DNA of 64,000 nucleotides from contig DGEO01000037.1 of assembly GCA_002385985.1 (NCBI GenBank), forward strand, positions 102,505 to 166,504. Direction: 5' to 3'. The stretch comes from Anaerolineaceae bacterium UBA3924 (lineage in GTDB: Bacteria > Chloroflexota > Anaerolineae > Anaerolineales > Anaerolineaceae). Shown piece by piece: positions 8,540-16,831 of this stretch. The stretch's first letter is position 1; the number at the start of each line of letters is the position of its first letter. The translations under genes and the position numbers were made by a program. The notes under the pieces were generated by a model. That model was not told where the DNA came from, did not search any database, and saw only the letters and a list, made by a program, of their open reading frames with translations.

Positions 8540-10060
8540 ATGCTGGCTCGCGTCTTCTCCTGTGCGGTCATTGGCCTGGAAGGTGTCATCGTCGAAGTCG
8601 AAGTGGATACCGGCGGCGGCCTGCCGCGCATGGTCATCGTCGGGCTGCCGGATGCGGCCGTGCAGGAAAGCCGCGAACGGGTCCGCTCGGCCATCAAAAA
8701 CGCCGGGCTGGAGCCGCCCCGGCACCTGATGACCGTCAACCTGGCCCCGGCGTCGGTGCGCAAGGAAGGCCCGGCCTACGACCTGCCCATCGCAGTCGGC
8801 GTGCTGGTAGCAACCCGTCAGATTCCCATGCAAGCCCTGGAGGGCAGCCTGATCATCGGCGAGCTGTCGCTGGACGGCTCCGTCCGTCATGTGCGCGGCG
8901 TGCTTCCGATGGCCGCTGTCGCCCGGGAGCAGGGTTTTGAGCGGGTCTTCGTGCCGGCATCCGACGCCGCCGAAGCCGCGCTCATCCCCGGTCTGGAGGT
9001 CTACCCGGTCGAGTCGCTGGGACACCTGGTCCGGCACCTGACCGGCCAGGAGTGCATCCAGCCGCAGGACCCGCCCGAGGTGGATGAGATCACACCCACG
9101 GTGGAGACCGACTTCCGCGACATCAAAGGGCAGGAGCACGTCAAGCGGGCCCTGGAGGTCGCTGCGGCCGGCGGGCACAACATCCTGATGAGCGGCCCGC
9201 CGGGAGCCGGAAAGACCCTGCTGGCCCGCGCCCTGCCGGCCATCCTGCCGCGCATGGACATCGACGAGGCCTTGGACGTGACCCGCATCTACTCCGTTGC
9301 CGACCAGCTCCCGGAGGACGTTCCGCTGATCCGCACCCGGCCTTTCCGTGCGCCGCACCACACCATCAGCCACGCCGGTCTGGTGGGCGGCGGGCACTTC
9401 CCCCATCCCGGCGAAGTCTCCCTGGCGCACCGCGGCGTACTGTTCCTCGACGAGCTGCCGGAGTTCGGCCCGCGCGTGTTGGAAGTTCTGCGCCAGCCCA
9501 TCGAAGACAAGGTGGTCACCATCAGCCGCTCGACCGGCTCGCTGAGCTTCCCGGCCAACTTCCAGCTGGTAGCCGCCATGAACCCCTGCCCGTGCGGCTT
9601 TCACGGGGATCCGGTCAAACCCTGCACCTGCTCGCCCGGCGTGGTGACCAAATACCAGAAGCGCATCTCCGGCCCGCTGATGGACCGCATCGACATCCAT
9701 GTGGAGGTGCCGCGCGTCGAATACGAGAAGCTCTCTGACCGGCGGCCGGGCGAACCCTCCGAGGTTGTGCGCCAGCGAGTGGAAGCCGCCCGTGCCCGCC
9801 AGCGCGCCCGGCTGAACGGCACCGGCCTGACCTGCAACGCCGACATGCGTCCGGCGGAGGTGCACCGCTACTGCATGCTGGATGAGGTCGGCTCGCGGCT
9901 GATGAAAACCGCCATGCAGCAGATGCGCCTTTCGGCCCGCACCTACCACCGCATCCTTAAACTCGCCCGCACCATCGCCGACCTTGCCGGCAGCGATGCC
10001 ATCCAGCCGGCGCATTTGGCCGAGGCGCTGCAGTATCGCCCTCGCGATACGGAGTTCTGA
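8540..10060 (+). CDS. comM: ComM/YifB-type AAA ATPase (Mg-chelatase-like)
   Basis: Hexameric helicase of the ComM family; in Vibrio it drives branch migration during natural transformation and homologous recombination. The 506-residue protein has the Lon-like N-terminal domain (GLPRMVIVGLPDAAVQESRERV), Walker A SGPPGAGKTLLARALP near residue 220, the FRAPHHTISHAGLVGGG motif, Walker B GVLFLDELPEFG, a zinc-like cluster NPCPCGFHGDPVKPCTCSP, and the C-terminal Mg_chelatase_C segment. AGGGA is 5 nt before ATG 8540. Its TGA stop is immediately followed by the stop of the convergent glycosidase gene. Confidence 0.9.
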   Translation: MLARVFSCAVIGLEGVIVEVEVDTGGGLPRMVIVGLPDAAVQESRERVRSAIKNAGLEPPRHLMTVNLAPASVRKEGPAYDLPIAVGVLVATRQIPMQALEGSLIIGELSLDGSVRHVRGVLPMAAVAREQGFERVFVPASDAAEAALIPGLEVYPVESLGHLVRHLTGQECIQPQDPPEVDEITPTVETDFRDIKGQEHVKRALEVAAAGGHNILMSGPPGAGKTLLARALPAILPRMDIDEALDVTRIYSVADQLPEDVPLIRTRPFRAPHHTISHAGLVGGGHFPHPGEVSLAHRGVLFLDELPEFGPRVLEVLRQPIEDKVVTISRSTGSLSFPANFQLVAAMNPCPCGFHGDPVKPCTCSPGVVTKYQKRISGPLMDRIDIHVEVPRVEYEKLSDRRPGEPSEVVRQRVEAARARQRARLNGTGLTCNADMRPAEVHRYCMLDEVGSRLMKTAMQQMRLSARTYHRILKLARTIADLAGSDAIQPAHLAEALQYRPRDTEF

Positions 10061-11662
10061 TCAGCGCAGGTAGTCTTCGGCCGCCCAGCCGGTCTGAGTG
10101 CCCGTGCTCACCCGCCACCAGTGGTACCCGGTGGCGTACACGCCGTTCAGGCCGTTGATCTGGTCCTGCACCACCAGCTGCGTTCCAGCGGGGATCGTCT
10201 GCAGCACGGGGTAATTGGTACCGGGCCCGGCGCGCAGGTTAATGACCTCCTGCGTGGTCACCGCCTGGCCCGCTTCGAAGCGAGTCGACTGTGCCATGGG
10301 CTGGACTTCGACCATCATCAGCGCGTTGGGCACCCCCCGCTCGCAGTGCCCGGTTTTCTTCCGGCTGACGGGGAAATCCTCCGGGTCCGGGGTGTAGGCC
10401 TGGCCGGATATGTGCCCGTTGTTGGAAGCATAGGGGATGAACACGTTTTCCAGGCGATCCCAGCACAGATCGGAGGGGTTGTTGACCACCTTGCCGTTGA
10501 TCACCATGGTCGAGGAGCCGCCACCGTCCTGGTTGATGGCCCAGTCCGCGCCCAGCTTGTCCCGGGCGAACTCCCCCAGTTCTTCGAGCGTCATGCCGAT
10601 GCTGTAGCCTTCCTTGCGTCCGTCCACCACGATGAAGTAAATATACTCCTCGTTCATGGCCACCGCGGTGCGCGGCTGCCGCCCGGTGTCCTTGCGGTAG
10701 GGAATCACCTCGCCGTTCTTCAGGAAGGTGTGATTCCCGCCGATGCTGGTGTAAGTCATCGACCAGTCTCCCCAGGCGGGGCCCTTCGACGGGTCGCATT
10801 CGACGTAGTGCGCGATTTCCATGGAGATGCGCACCTCGTCTCCCTTCTGCGCGTGCGACAGCAGGGACTGCCGCGCAGAGCCGGTGGCGGTGAGTACCAC
10901 ATGATCAAACTCGAGCGGCGTGCCGCCCTTTCCCTCGCGGACATCAACCACCTGCCCGGCCACGTACTGCGGATTCGGAGTGACCATCAGCGGTTTGGTC
11001 AGTTGGATCACCACCTCCACCACCTCAGCTGTAGACGGCGTCCGCCTGCCCTTCTGAGGGGTGTAGATCACGAGGCTATTTTCAGGCGGTTCAGGCAGGT
11101 TGATGCCCTTGATATTCAGCGCAGTCCCATCACTAAGGCGGACCACCTGCTTCCCCGGGTCGTGGAAAACGCAGTCACCGATGAACGCCTCTCCGTTCAT
11201 TTTCCAGGCGAACCCGCTCCAGCCCATGTAATCGGTGAAGCGTTTGGCATACCAGCCGGACTGGATGACCCCGTTTTCCGGGTAAAGATAATCGGGCTTT
11301 TCAATATACGACCCGTTAATGGCCACCACCACATGGCTGCGCTTGCCCCAGGTCGCCTGGTCTGCCTTCGCGCCCAGGTCCAACCAGTAATTCAGCGTAT
11401 CTTCGCTGCGACTGACCATTCCCCGCACAGTTTCCATCCCCCCGCCCAGATAGCCGTTGGCGAGTGCAGTCTCAATGGTTACCGTCGGGTTCTGGCGGTC
11501 CATGCGGGTGACGAAGGCGCGCACCGGCCCGGGGAGCACGTACTCACGGTATTCAATTCCCCGGCCCACAGCCTGCCAGCCATCCTCCGCTGTGACGGCT
11601 GCAGTGGGGATCGGTAGAAGCAGTGACAGGAGGATGACGATCAGGACTGTGCGATAAACCAT
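10061..11662 (-). CDS. Secreted phosphodiester glycosidase-family protein with SH3 tail
   Basis: A 533-residue exported protein. Residues 1-25 form a Sec signal peptide ending in an A-rich cleavage region (LLLPIPTAAVTAEDG). The middle carries the NAGPA/phosphodiester glycosidase domain (VVVAINGSYI, RTAVAMNEEYIYFIVVDGR and WAINQDGGGSSTMVINGKVVN), known in relatives to hydrolyse GlcNAc-phosphodiester bonds. The last 70 residues are a bacterial SH3 domain (INLRAGPGTNYPVLQTIPAG ... GWAAEDYLR) that may bind cell wall. GGGAG precedes ATG 11662. The gene is monocistronic, with a TATACT promoter element upstream, and abuts comM tail to tail. Confidence 0.85.
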   Translation of the reverse strand: MVYRTVLIVILLSLLLPIPTAAVTAEDGWQAVGRGIEYREYVLPGPVRAFVTRMDRQNPTVTIETALANGYLGGGMETVRGMVSRSEDTLNYWLDLGAKADQATWGKRSHVVVAINGSYIEKPDYLYPENGVIQSGWYAKRFTDYMGWSGFAWKMNGEAFIGDCVFHDPGKQVVRLSDGTALNIKGINLPEPPENSLVIYTPQKGRRTPSTAEVVEVVIQLTKPLMVTPNPQYVAGQVVDVREGKGGTPLEFDHVVLTATGSARQSLLSHAQKGDEVRISMEIAHYVECDPSKGPAWGDWSMTYTSIGGNHTFLKNGEVIPYRKDTGRQPRTAVAMNEEYIYFIVVDGRKEGYSIGMTLEELGEFARDKLGADWAINQDGGGSSTMVINGKVVNNPSDLCWDRLENVFIPYASNNGHISGQAYTPDPEDFPVSRKKTGHCERGVPNALMMVEVQPMAQSTRFEAGQAVTTQEVINLRAGPGTNYPVLQTIPAGTQLVVQDQINGLNGVYATGYHWWRVSTGTQTGWAAEDYLR

Positions 11663-11706
11663 GAATGTTCTCCCGGGGCCGCCATAGAATGAATTTTCTA
11701 GATATT

Positions 11707-11712
11707 AGTATA
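11707..11712 (-). promoter_or_regulatory. Candidate -10 for the glycosidase gene
   Basis: On the minus strand TATACT (11712-11707) would place the transcript start near 11700 and give a leader of about 40 nt. The hexamer 17 nt further upstream (GGTTCA) is a poor -35. Confidence 0.4.
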
Positions 11713-11795
11713 GGCCGTAAAGCCGGTTCTGAACCTTAAAATTCCGATCCAGCATGCCTGGCGGCGTTCCCGATAATTTCACGCCTGCATATGCT

Positions 11796-11825
11796 AACAA
11801 AAACCCCGGCCGGAGGCAACCGGGG
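11796..11825 (-). terminator. Orphan minus-strand intrinsic terminator
   Basis: On the minus strand CCCCGG (11825-11820), 10-nt loop, CCGGGG (11809-11804), then TTTTTGTT (11803-11796). It lies upstream of the glycosidase promoter element and there is no minus-strand gene to its right until 13033. It could end a small RNA or stop antisense transcription. Confidence 0.6.
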
Positions 11826-12148
11826 CCGCGTGAATAATGCTGCATTTCTTCACGATGCAGGGAAAAAATATTGGCAATCTTCAGAATTCCGGATATCATT
11901 GGGGAAAGAAGCTTTGTTTACACATACCGGGGGGATCGTCTGTAATTTTCTTAACCTACAGGACGGGATCGGCAGCAAATAATCAAATTTTTACTCTTAC
12001 TTTTTTTACGGCAAGTAATCAAAATCACAGCAGCGGACCATTAGCGGTGCTGTCCTTGCCCGGGTCGTAATTCAGAAATCATATCATTATTCAGGAAGAC
12101 TGGCCGCCCGACCAGACCGGGCGTACCAGCGATGAAAGGAGCCCGTTC
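11826..12148. other. Intergenic, AT-rich, no gene; candidate promoter for NYN gene
   Basis: No protein gene is supported. On the plus strand TTTACA (11917-11922), 18-nt spacer, TGTAAT (11941-11946) could drive the downstream NYN gene with a long leader of about 200 nt. A hairpin CTGCAT (11840-11845) / ATGCAG (11855-11860) lies near the orphan terminator, and long T-runs occur at 11988-12007. Confidence 0.35.
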
Positions 12149-12988
12149 ATGGGGTCTAGCAGGATGAGTAATAGTAAAGTCGGAGTATTTGTTGATGTAG
12201 CGAATATGTACATGAACGGCGGGCCCAAGATGCAGTACGATGTGCTGCGTGATTTCGCCTGCCGGGACGGCGCAGAGCCGGTGCGCCTGAACGCCTACGT
12301 GACCTACGACGCGGAACGCGCGGAGACGGACGAAACCTACCGCAAGGGAACCCAGAATTTCCACTCCGCCCTGCGCGAAATCGGCTACAAGGTGATCGTC
12401 AAGGATATCCGCTGGTACCAGGACGAATCTGGGACTCGCTTCGGCAAAGCCAACGCCGACCTGGACCTGGCCGTCGACATGCTGCTGCAGTCGCAGAACC
12501 TGGACCGGCTGCTGCTGGCCAGCGGAGACGGTGATTTCGTCCAGGTGATCAAAGCGCTGCAGAACCGGGGCTGCCGGGTGGAAGTGGTTGCCCTGGACAA
12601 TGTCTCAGCCAAGCTGCGCCATGAAGCGGATTATTTCCTCTCCGGCTACCTGATCCCGGACCTGATCCCCTCCATCTCCCCGAAGCCTGATGCGGCCCCC
12701 TGGGGTGAGATCGGCTCGCGGGTGCGCGGCTGGTGCTACTGGCACAGCGATCAGGGTTACGGGTTCATGCGCTACATCAAATACATCGGCCCGGGCCTGT
12801 GGGTGACCGACACCCGCCACCCCGATTCGCCTTACGGTACGGCCTTTTTCCATGATTCCAACCTGCCGGATTTTATCCGCCCCTCGCTGTTCCCCAGCCG
12901 CAACCTGATCTTCGAGTTCGAGCTGATCAAATCCGAGCGCGGCGCCGGAGTCCAGGCGATCAATATTGAACTGGCCAGCAAATTCTGA
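12149..12988 (+). CDS. NYN ribonuclease domain fused to cold-shock-like domain
   Basis: A 279-residue protein in two parts. Residues 10-165 form a NYN/LabA-like PIN-fold domain with acidic metal-ligand candidates in GVFVDVANMYM, NADLDLAVDMLLQS and LLLASGDGDFVQVI, typical of predicted RNases. Residues about 190-279 (VRGWCYWHSDQGYGFMRYI, then GTAFFHDSNLP and FEFELIKSERGAGVQAINI) match the pattern of a cold-shock/S1-like OB fold with an RNP1-like GYGFM. The likely role is RNA cleavage guided by the OB domain; the target is unknown. AAGGAG lies 7 nt before ATG 12149; a second ATG at 12164 is possible. Single gene with a strong terminator. Confidence 0.78.
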   Translation: MGSSRMSNSKVGVFVDVANMYMNGGPKMQYDVLRDFACRDGAEPVRLNAYVTYDAERAETDETYRKGTQNFHSALREIGYKVIVKDIRWYQDESGTRFGKANADLDLAVDMLLQSQNLDRLLLASGDGDFVQVIKALQNRGCRVEVVALDNVSAKLRHEADYFLSGYLIPDLIPSISPKPDAAPWGEIGSRVRGWCYWHSDQGYGFMRYIKYIGPGLWVTDTRHPDSPYGTAFFHDSNLPDFIRPSLFPSRNLIFEFELIKSERGAGVQAINIELASKF

Positions 12989-13000
12989 TAGAAAACATTA

Positions 13001-13033
13001 CTCGCCGGCGGGTCACCACCGGCGAGATTTTTT
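13001..13033. terminator. Terminator between NYN gene and ABC permease
   Basis: Perfect 8-bp stem CTCGCCGG (13001-13008) / CCGGCGAG (13019-13026) followed by ATTTTTTT on the plus strand. On the minus strand the hairpin is followed by a weaker T-rich tail, so it may serve both convergent genes. Confidence 0.8.
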
Positions 13034-14229
13034 CAGGCATCCGTCCGGCGGAACAGCCAGGCGCCGGCCGTGAAGAAGAGCAGCGCATAACCCAGCAGCA
13101 CTGCGGCAGGCAGCAGCGCCGAACCCAGCCCCTGGCCCCGGATCAGGATGTTCTGGAAACCTTCCACCGCCCAGGCGGAAGGCAGCACCTGCCCGATCTG
13201 CGCAAAGACCCGGCCCGTGGATTCCAGCGGGAACATGGCGCCGCCCAGTGCAGAGAAGAGGAACATGGTGGCCATGGTGTACAGGATCACCTGCTCTTCC
13301 TCCCGGGCAGCCACTCCGATGAGCACACCCAGCCCCGCCAGCCAGATCGCCGCACACACCATGATGAGGAGCACAGCCAGGGGTTCGCGCAGGTAGTCAA
13401 CCCCCAGAGCGAGCTGGCCGAACAGAACCAGCAGCGCTTCCTGCGCCAGGACCAGAATGAAGATCGCCAGCCCGTGCCCGGCCAGGATGCTGCCGCGGCT
13501 CAGCGAGGTGGTGATCAGGCGCTGGAAGGTCTTGTTCCGCCGCTCGGCTGTCAGCAGGCTGGAGGACGAAACAAGCCCGAAGATGGCGAACATGACCAGC
13601 ATCCCGGGCGAGGACTGGTTGTAGGGATTGGTCACCCGCTCCAGCTCGCCGTAGGGCGAGACCTCCACCCGCAGGGCTGGCCGGTCAGCCTCATCCAGCA
13701 CCCGGGCGAACACGTCCAGCAGGGCGGCGTCATGCGCTGCCGGCCCGCCGGAAGAGACGGGCGATTCCGCCGTCTCAACGATCATCCGGGCAGCTTCCGC
13801 CGCGCCGGTTATCTTCAGCCATGCCTGGCTCACCGGCGCGCGGACCAGATCTTCCTGCACCCCGCCGGAGGTGATGACCTCCACCTTCAATGGGCTGCCC
13901 ACGAACAGCGAGCCGGAAAACCCGGCCGGAACCACCACCAGGGCGTCCAGCTCACCGGACTGAACCTGCGAGAGAGAATCCGCTTCATCCAGGTTGACCG
14001 GCTGCGCCCATCCGCCGGCCTCGACAAGCTGCCAGAAGCGCGCGGCGGGAACCCCGCCGTCACGATCGACCCAGGCCAGGCTGATCCGCACGTCTTCTTC
14101 CGCACCGCCGCCGAAGGCAAAGCCCATGAAGACGGTGAACGCCAGCGGCATCAGCACCATGAACAGCAGCGACCTCCGGTCGCGAACCACCTGAAGAATA
14201 TCTTTAAGGGCCAGATCGAGGATGCGCAT
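13033..14229 (-). CDS. ABC-2 type exporter permease (second copy)
   Basis: A 398-residue integral membrane permease: one N-terminal membrane segment (LLFMVLMPLAFTVFMGFAFG), a long extracytoplasmic loop of about 150 residues, then five more segments starting at SPGMLVMFAIFGLV, the usual ABC-2 (YhaP/NatB-like) plan. It ends with two arginines and a short charged tail. AGGAGG lies 6 nt before ATG 14229. It follows the paralogous permease after 12 nt; both open with the same cytosolic helix pattern (MRILDLALKDILQVVRD versus MRAVDIALKDLLQAFRS), so they probably form a heterodimer served by the ATPase gene upstream. Substrate unknown. Confidence 0.85.
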   Translation of the reverse strand: MRILDLALKDILQVVRDRRSLLFMVLMPLAFTVFMGFAFGGGAEEDVRISLAWVDRDGGVPAARFWQLVEAGGWAQPVNLDEADSLSQVQSGELDALVVVPAGFSGSLFVGSPLKVEVITSGGVQEDLVRAPVSQAWLKITGAAEAARMIVETAESPVSSGGPAAHDAALLDVFARVLDEADRPALRVEVSPYGELERVTNPYNQSSPGMLVMFAIFGLVSSSSLLTAERRNKTFQRLITTSLSRGSILAGHGLAIFILVLAQEALLVLFGQLALGVDYLREPLAVLLIMVCAAIWLAGLGVLIGVAAREEEQVILYTMATMFLFSALGGAMFPLESTGRVFAQIGQVLPSAWAVEGFQNILIRGQGLGSALLPAAVLLGYALLFFTAGAWLFRRTDA

Positions 14230-14241
14230 AATCCACCTCCT

Positions 14242-15504
14242 TTATGCGAACCGCCGTCGCAGCAGCAGCCATCCGGCAGTGAACAGAACAGCGCCAAAAG
14301 CCAGCGAAACCATTACGGTCGTCCCGGCATCCGCCAGCGGAGCGCTGTCCAGCGCCTGCCGCCAGCCCTGCAGCGCCCAGGCCTGCGGGAAGATCCGGTT
14401 GATGCGTATGAAGGCAACCGGCAGGCCTTCAAACCCGGCGGTCATCAGCCCGCCCAGCATGCCGCTAACGCTCAGCACCCCGCCGATCACAGGGCCGGCC
14501 TGGCGGTAGTCACGCACAAAGGCAACCACCAGCAGGCTGAACCCGGCCGCAGCCCCGGCCATGCCCAGCAGCGCCAGTGCCACCCACGGCCAACCTCCCC
14601 AACGGATGCCAAACAGCAGCGAGGACAGCCCCACCAGGATCAGACCCTGCACCACCGCGGTCAGGAACACTGCCGCCAGCTTCCCGCTGAAAATGGTTGC
14701 TTTACGGGCCGGGGTGATGAACAGGCGTGCCAGGGTGCCTTCATGATCCTCTTTGAGGATCGAGAGCGCCGTGGTGACCGAGCCGAAGAAGACGAAGAAC
14801 ACCATCATTCCGGCCATGATGTTCGCCAACAGCCGGGTGAGGTCGCTCTCTTCTCCGGCGGGCAGATCTATACGCCGGAAGGTCAGCGCCGGGTTCTGCC
14901 CGTGGTTCAGGTCCGACTGGGTGCGGGCGTACCATTCGGCATACCCCTGCGCCAGCACGGCCTGACGGACCGCATCCAGCTCGATGCCTGTTTCAGCAAA
15001 GACCGCCCCGGCAGCCTCCAGTGCCTGACCTGCCCCGGTCACCCCGCCGGTGAAGATGCCCAGCAGGTAGCGGAGCAGGCTCGGCCCGACGGTTTTCGTG
15101 GGATCATGCAGCACACGCAGTGCGGCGTCACCGCCGGGCCGGGTCAGCGCGGCTGTGAAATCCGGGGGGATGATCACCACCGCCTGAGCATCACGTGCTT
15201 CCAGCGTTCGCATCGCGTCCGCTTCCGTCGCAGCCGCCTGCACGATCAGCCAGTCCGGCATGCGCTCGTCGGCCAGATAATCCACCAGAGCGGACCCCAG
15301 ATCGACGCTCCCTGCTGGTGGCTGGTCCAGGTCCACGACCAGAACACGGAACTCTGGCAGCGCTGCCTGTCGGCCGGAGAGACCCCCGAAGGCCAGGTAG
15401 AGAATGCCGGTGATCAGCAGCGGTACGCCCACCATCATCCCCAGATCGAACTTGCTGCGGAAGGCCTGAAGCAGGTCCTTCAAAGCGATATCTACAGCTC
15501 TCAT
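14242..15504 (-). CDS. ABC-2 type exporter permease (first copy)
   Basis: A 420-residue permease with the same layout as its neighbour: N-terminal segment (LGMMVGVPLLITGILYLAFGG), a large external loop, and about five C-terminal segments (MAGMMVFFVFFGSVTTALSI onwards, with the intracellular KEDHEGTLARLFITP coupling helix). ATG 15504 is preferred over the GTG at 15522 because GGGGAGG precedes it at proper spacing and because it aligns with the start of the second permease. Part of the ATPase-permease-permease operon transcribed away from a two-component system. Confidence 0.85.
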   Translation of the reverse strand: MRAVDIALKDLLQAFRSKFDLGMMVGVPLLITGILYLAFGGLSGRQAALPEFRVLVVDLDQPPAGSVDLGSALVDYLADERMPDWLIVQAAATEADAMRTLEARDAQAVVIIPPDFTAALTRPGGDAALRVLHDPTKTVGPSLLRYLLGIFTGGVTGAGQALEAAGAVFAETGIELDAVRQAVLAQGYAEWYARTQSDLNHGQNPALTFRRIDLPAGEESDLTRLLANIMAGMMVFFVFFGSVTTALSILKEDHEGTLARLFITPARKATIFSGKLAAVFLTAVVQGLILVGLSSLLFGIRWGGWPWVALALLGMAGAAAGFSLLVVAFVRDYRQAGPVIGGVLSVSGMLGGLMTAGFEGLPVAFIRINRIFPQAWALQGWRQALDSAPLADAGTTVMVSLAFGAVLFTAGWLLLRRRFA

Positions 15505-15536
15505 GCCATACCTCCCCTTCACGCTCTGTCCAGGGC

Positions 15537-16481
15537 CTAATCCCGCAGTGCCCGGCCGGTCAGGTGCAGGAAGACGGTTTCCAGGTCCGGCTGCTGGACT
15601 CGCACCGAAAGCACGCGAACGCCGCGGGCGCTGGCTGTCTCGAATATCGGCGGCAGCACGGCATCTGCGTCGTCTACCAGCAGCGTGACCGCGCCGTCCC
15701 GTGCCTGCACGTGATGAACGCCGCGCAGCGTGCTCCAGTCGCCGGCCGCCAGATCCGATTTTCCCTGCACCTCCAGTTCCACCCGGGTCTGCTCGCCGAC
15801 CAGGCGGATCAGCTCCCGGGCTGTCCCGCAGGCGATAATCTCACCCCGGTCCATGATGGCGATCCGGTCGGCCAGCTCCCGCGCTTCTTCCATATAGTGG
15901 GTGGTGTACAGGACAGTCACCCCCTGCCGGTGCAGCTCCAGAACGCTGTCCAGGATGTGGCGGCGGCTCTGCGGGTCGATCCCCACGGTCGGCTCATCCA
16001 TGATCAGCACCTTCGGGCGGTGGAGAAGCGCAGCACCGATGTTGATCCTGCGCTTCATCCCGCCCGAGAACGTCCCCACCTTGCCCTTCTGCCGCGCGGA
16101 CAGGCCCACCAGCTCCAGCACCTCATCCACCCGCCGGTTGAGCTCCTTGCCGCGCAGCCCGTACATCTTGCCCCAGAAAGCCAGGTTTTCACGGGCCGAA
16201 AGGTCCGGGTAGAGCGCCACGTCCTGAGGCACAACGCCCAGCGAGGCTTTCGCCAGGCTGCCTTCGCTCAGCACGCTGTGCCCGTTGATGCGCGCTTCCC
16301 CGGCGGACGGCTGCAGCAGCCCGGACAGGATCGAGATGGTGGTGCTCTTGCCCGCGCCGTTCGGCCCCATCAAACCGAATATCTCCCCTGAAGATACGGT
16401 GAAGTCGATGCCGCGGACCGCTTCCACCGGCCCGTACGATTTGCGCAGCTCGCGCACTTCAATCGCGAATGTCTGGGTCAT
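15537..16481 (-). CDS. ABC transporter ATP-binding protein
   Basis: A 314-residue cytosolic ATPase powering the two permeases. Walker A MGPNGAGKSTTISIL near residues 39-53, Q-loop VPQDVALYPDLSARENLAFWG, signature FSGGMKRR, Walker B VLIMDEPTVGIDPQSRR, H-loop TTHYMEEA. The C-terminal 80 residues form the extra domain typical of DrrA/NatA-like exporters of drugs or lipids. TAGGAGG lies just before ATG 16481 and contains the stop codon of the small membrane gene upstream. Divergent from a histidine kinase gene, the arrangement of LiaRS- or DesRK-linked exporters. Confidence 0.92.
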   Translation of the reverse strand: MTQTFAIEVRELRKSYGPVEAVRGIDFTVSSGEIFGLMGPNGAGKSTTISILSGLLQPSAGEARINGHSVLSEGSLAKASLGVVPQDVALYPDLSARENLAFWGKMYGLRGKELNRRVDEVLELVGLSARQKGKVGTFSGGMKRRINIGAALLHRPKVLIMDEPTVGIDPQSRRHILDSVLELHRQGVTVLYTTHYMEEARELADRIAIMDRGEIIACGTARELIRLVGEQTRVELEVQGKSDLAAGDWSTLRGVHHVQARDGAVTLLVDDADAVLPPIFETASARGVRVLSVRVQQPDLETVFLHLTGRALRD

Positions 16482-16490
16482 GGCTGCCTC

Positions 16491-16661
16491 CTATAAGATG
16501 ACCAGCGCCAGGCAGACCAGGCTGATTCCCTGCAGGAAGATCAGGTCAATCGGGCTGCCCACACCGAGGATGTTCAAAACCAGTGCCGCCACCGCGGCGG
16601 CCAGTCCGACTGCTTTGAAGACCAGAATCACCAGCTGGCCGGGTTTTTCTTTCGCTTCCAT
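16491..16661 (-). CDS. Small 56-residue membrane protein
   Basis: A short open frame on the minus strand: start ATG 16661-16659 behind AAAGGGG, stop TAG 16493-16491. The product opens with the charged MEAKEKPGQ, then a hydrophobic segment (residues 10-32, LVILVFKAVGLAAAVAALVL), a turn GVGSPID, and a second hydrophobic segment (39-56, ending LVCLALVIL). The stop codon overlaps the ribosome site of the ATPase gene, so it is co-translated first in the exporter operon. It may be an exporter accessory peptide or a sensor partner; no family is recognised. A non-coding reading is possible, but the ribosome site, the two clean membrane segments and the spacing support it. Confidence 0.7.
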   Translation of the reverse strand: MEAKEKPGQLVILVFKAVGLAAAVAALVLNILGVGSPIDLIFLQGISLVCLALVIL

Positions 16662-16749
16662 TTCTGCACACCCCTTTCGTCCAGTTTGTTCGCTGTCAGA
16701 ATACCGGGACTGGAGATTGATTCCATCGCCCCTCCGGTCAGCGCGGGAT

Positions 16750-16797
16750 TGTACGTTTGGACAATGTACGTTCTGCCGTTTCCGGGATGGGTATAAT
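16750..16797 (+). promoter_or_regulatory. Promoter and direct repeats before the two-component genes
   Basis: TATAAT at 16792-16797 is a good -10. Two exact TGTACGTT repeats (16750-16757 and 16765-16772, 15 nt apart) cover its -42 to -20 region, where a response regulator could bind. The same element lies about 90-110 nt before the exporter operon on the other strand and could control both directions. Confidence 0.5.
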
Positions 16798-16831
16798 GAA
16801 AATGCCGGTCCGATTATTCGAAAGGGGGAGA

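Noticed and set aside
8516..10015. Long minus-strand open frame opposite comM
   Set aside because: Shadow of comM; the composition is typical of antisense frames in GC-rich DNA.
11705..11899. 64-codon minus-strand frame upstream of the glycosidase gene
   Set aside because: It spans the orphan terminator, has no ribosome site and no domain-like features.
13474..15540. 688-codon open frame on the plus strand
   Set aside because: It is antisense to two ABC permeases, is rich in Gln/His/Arg/Pro as GC-rich shadows are, and has no family features.
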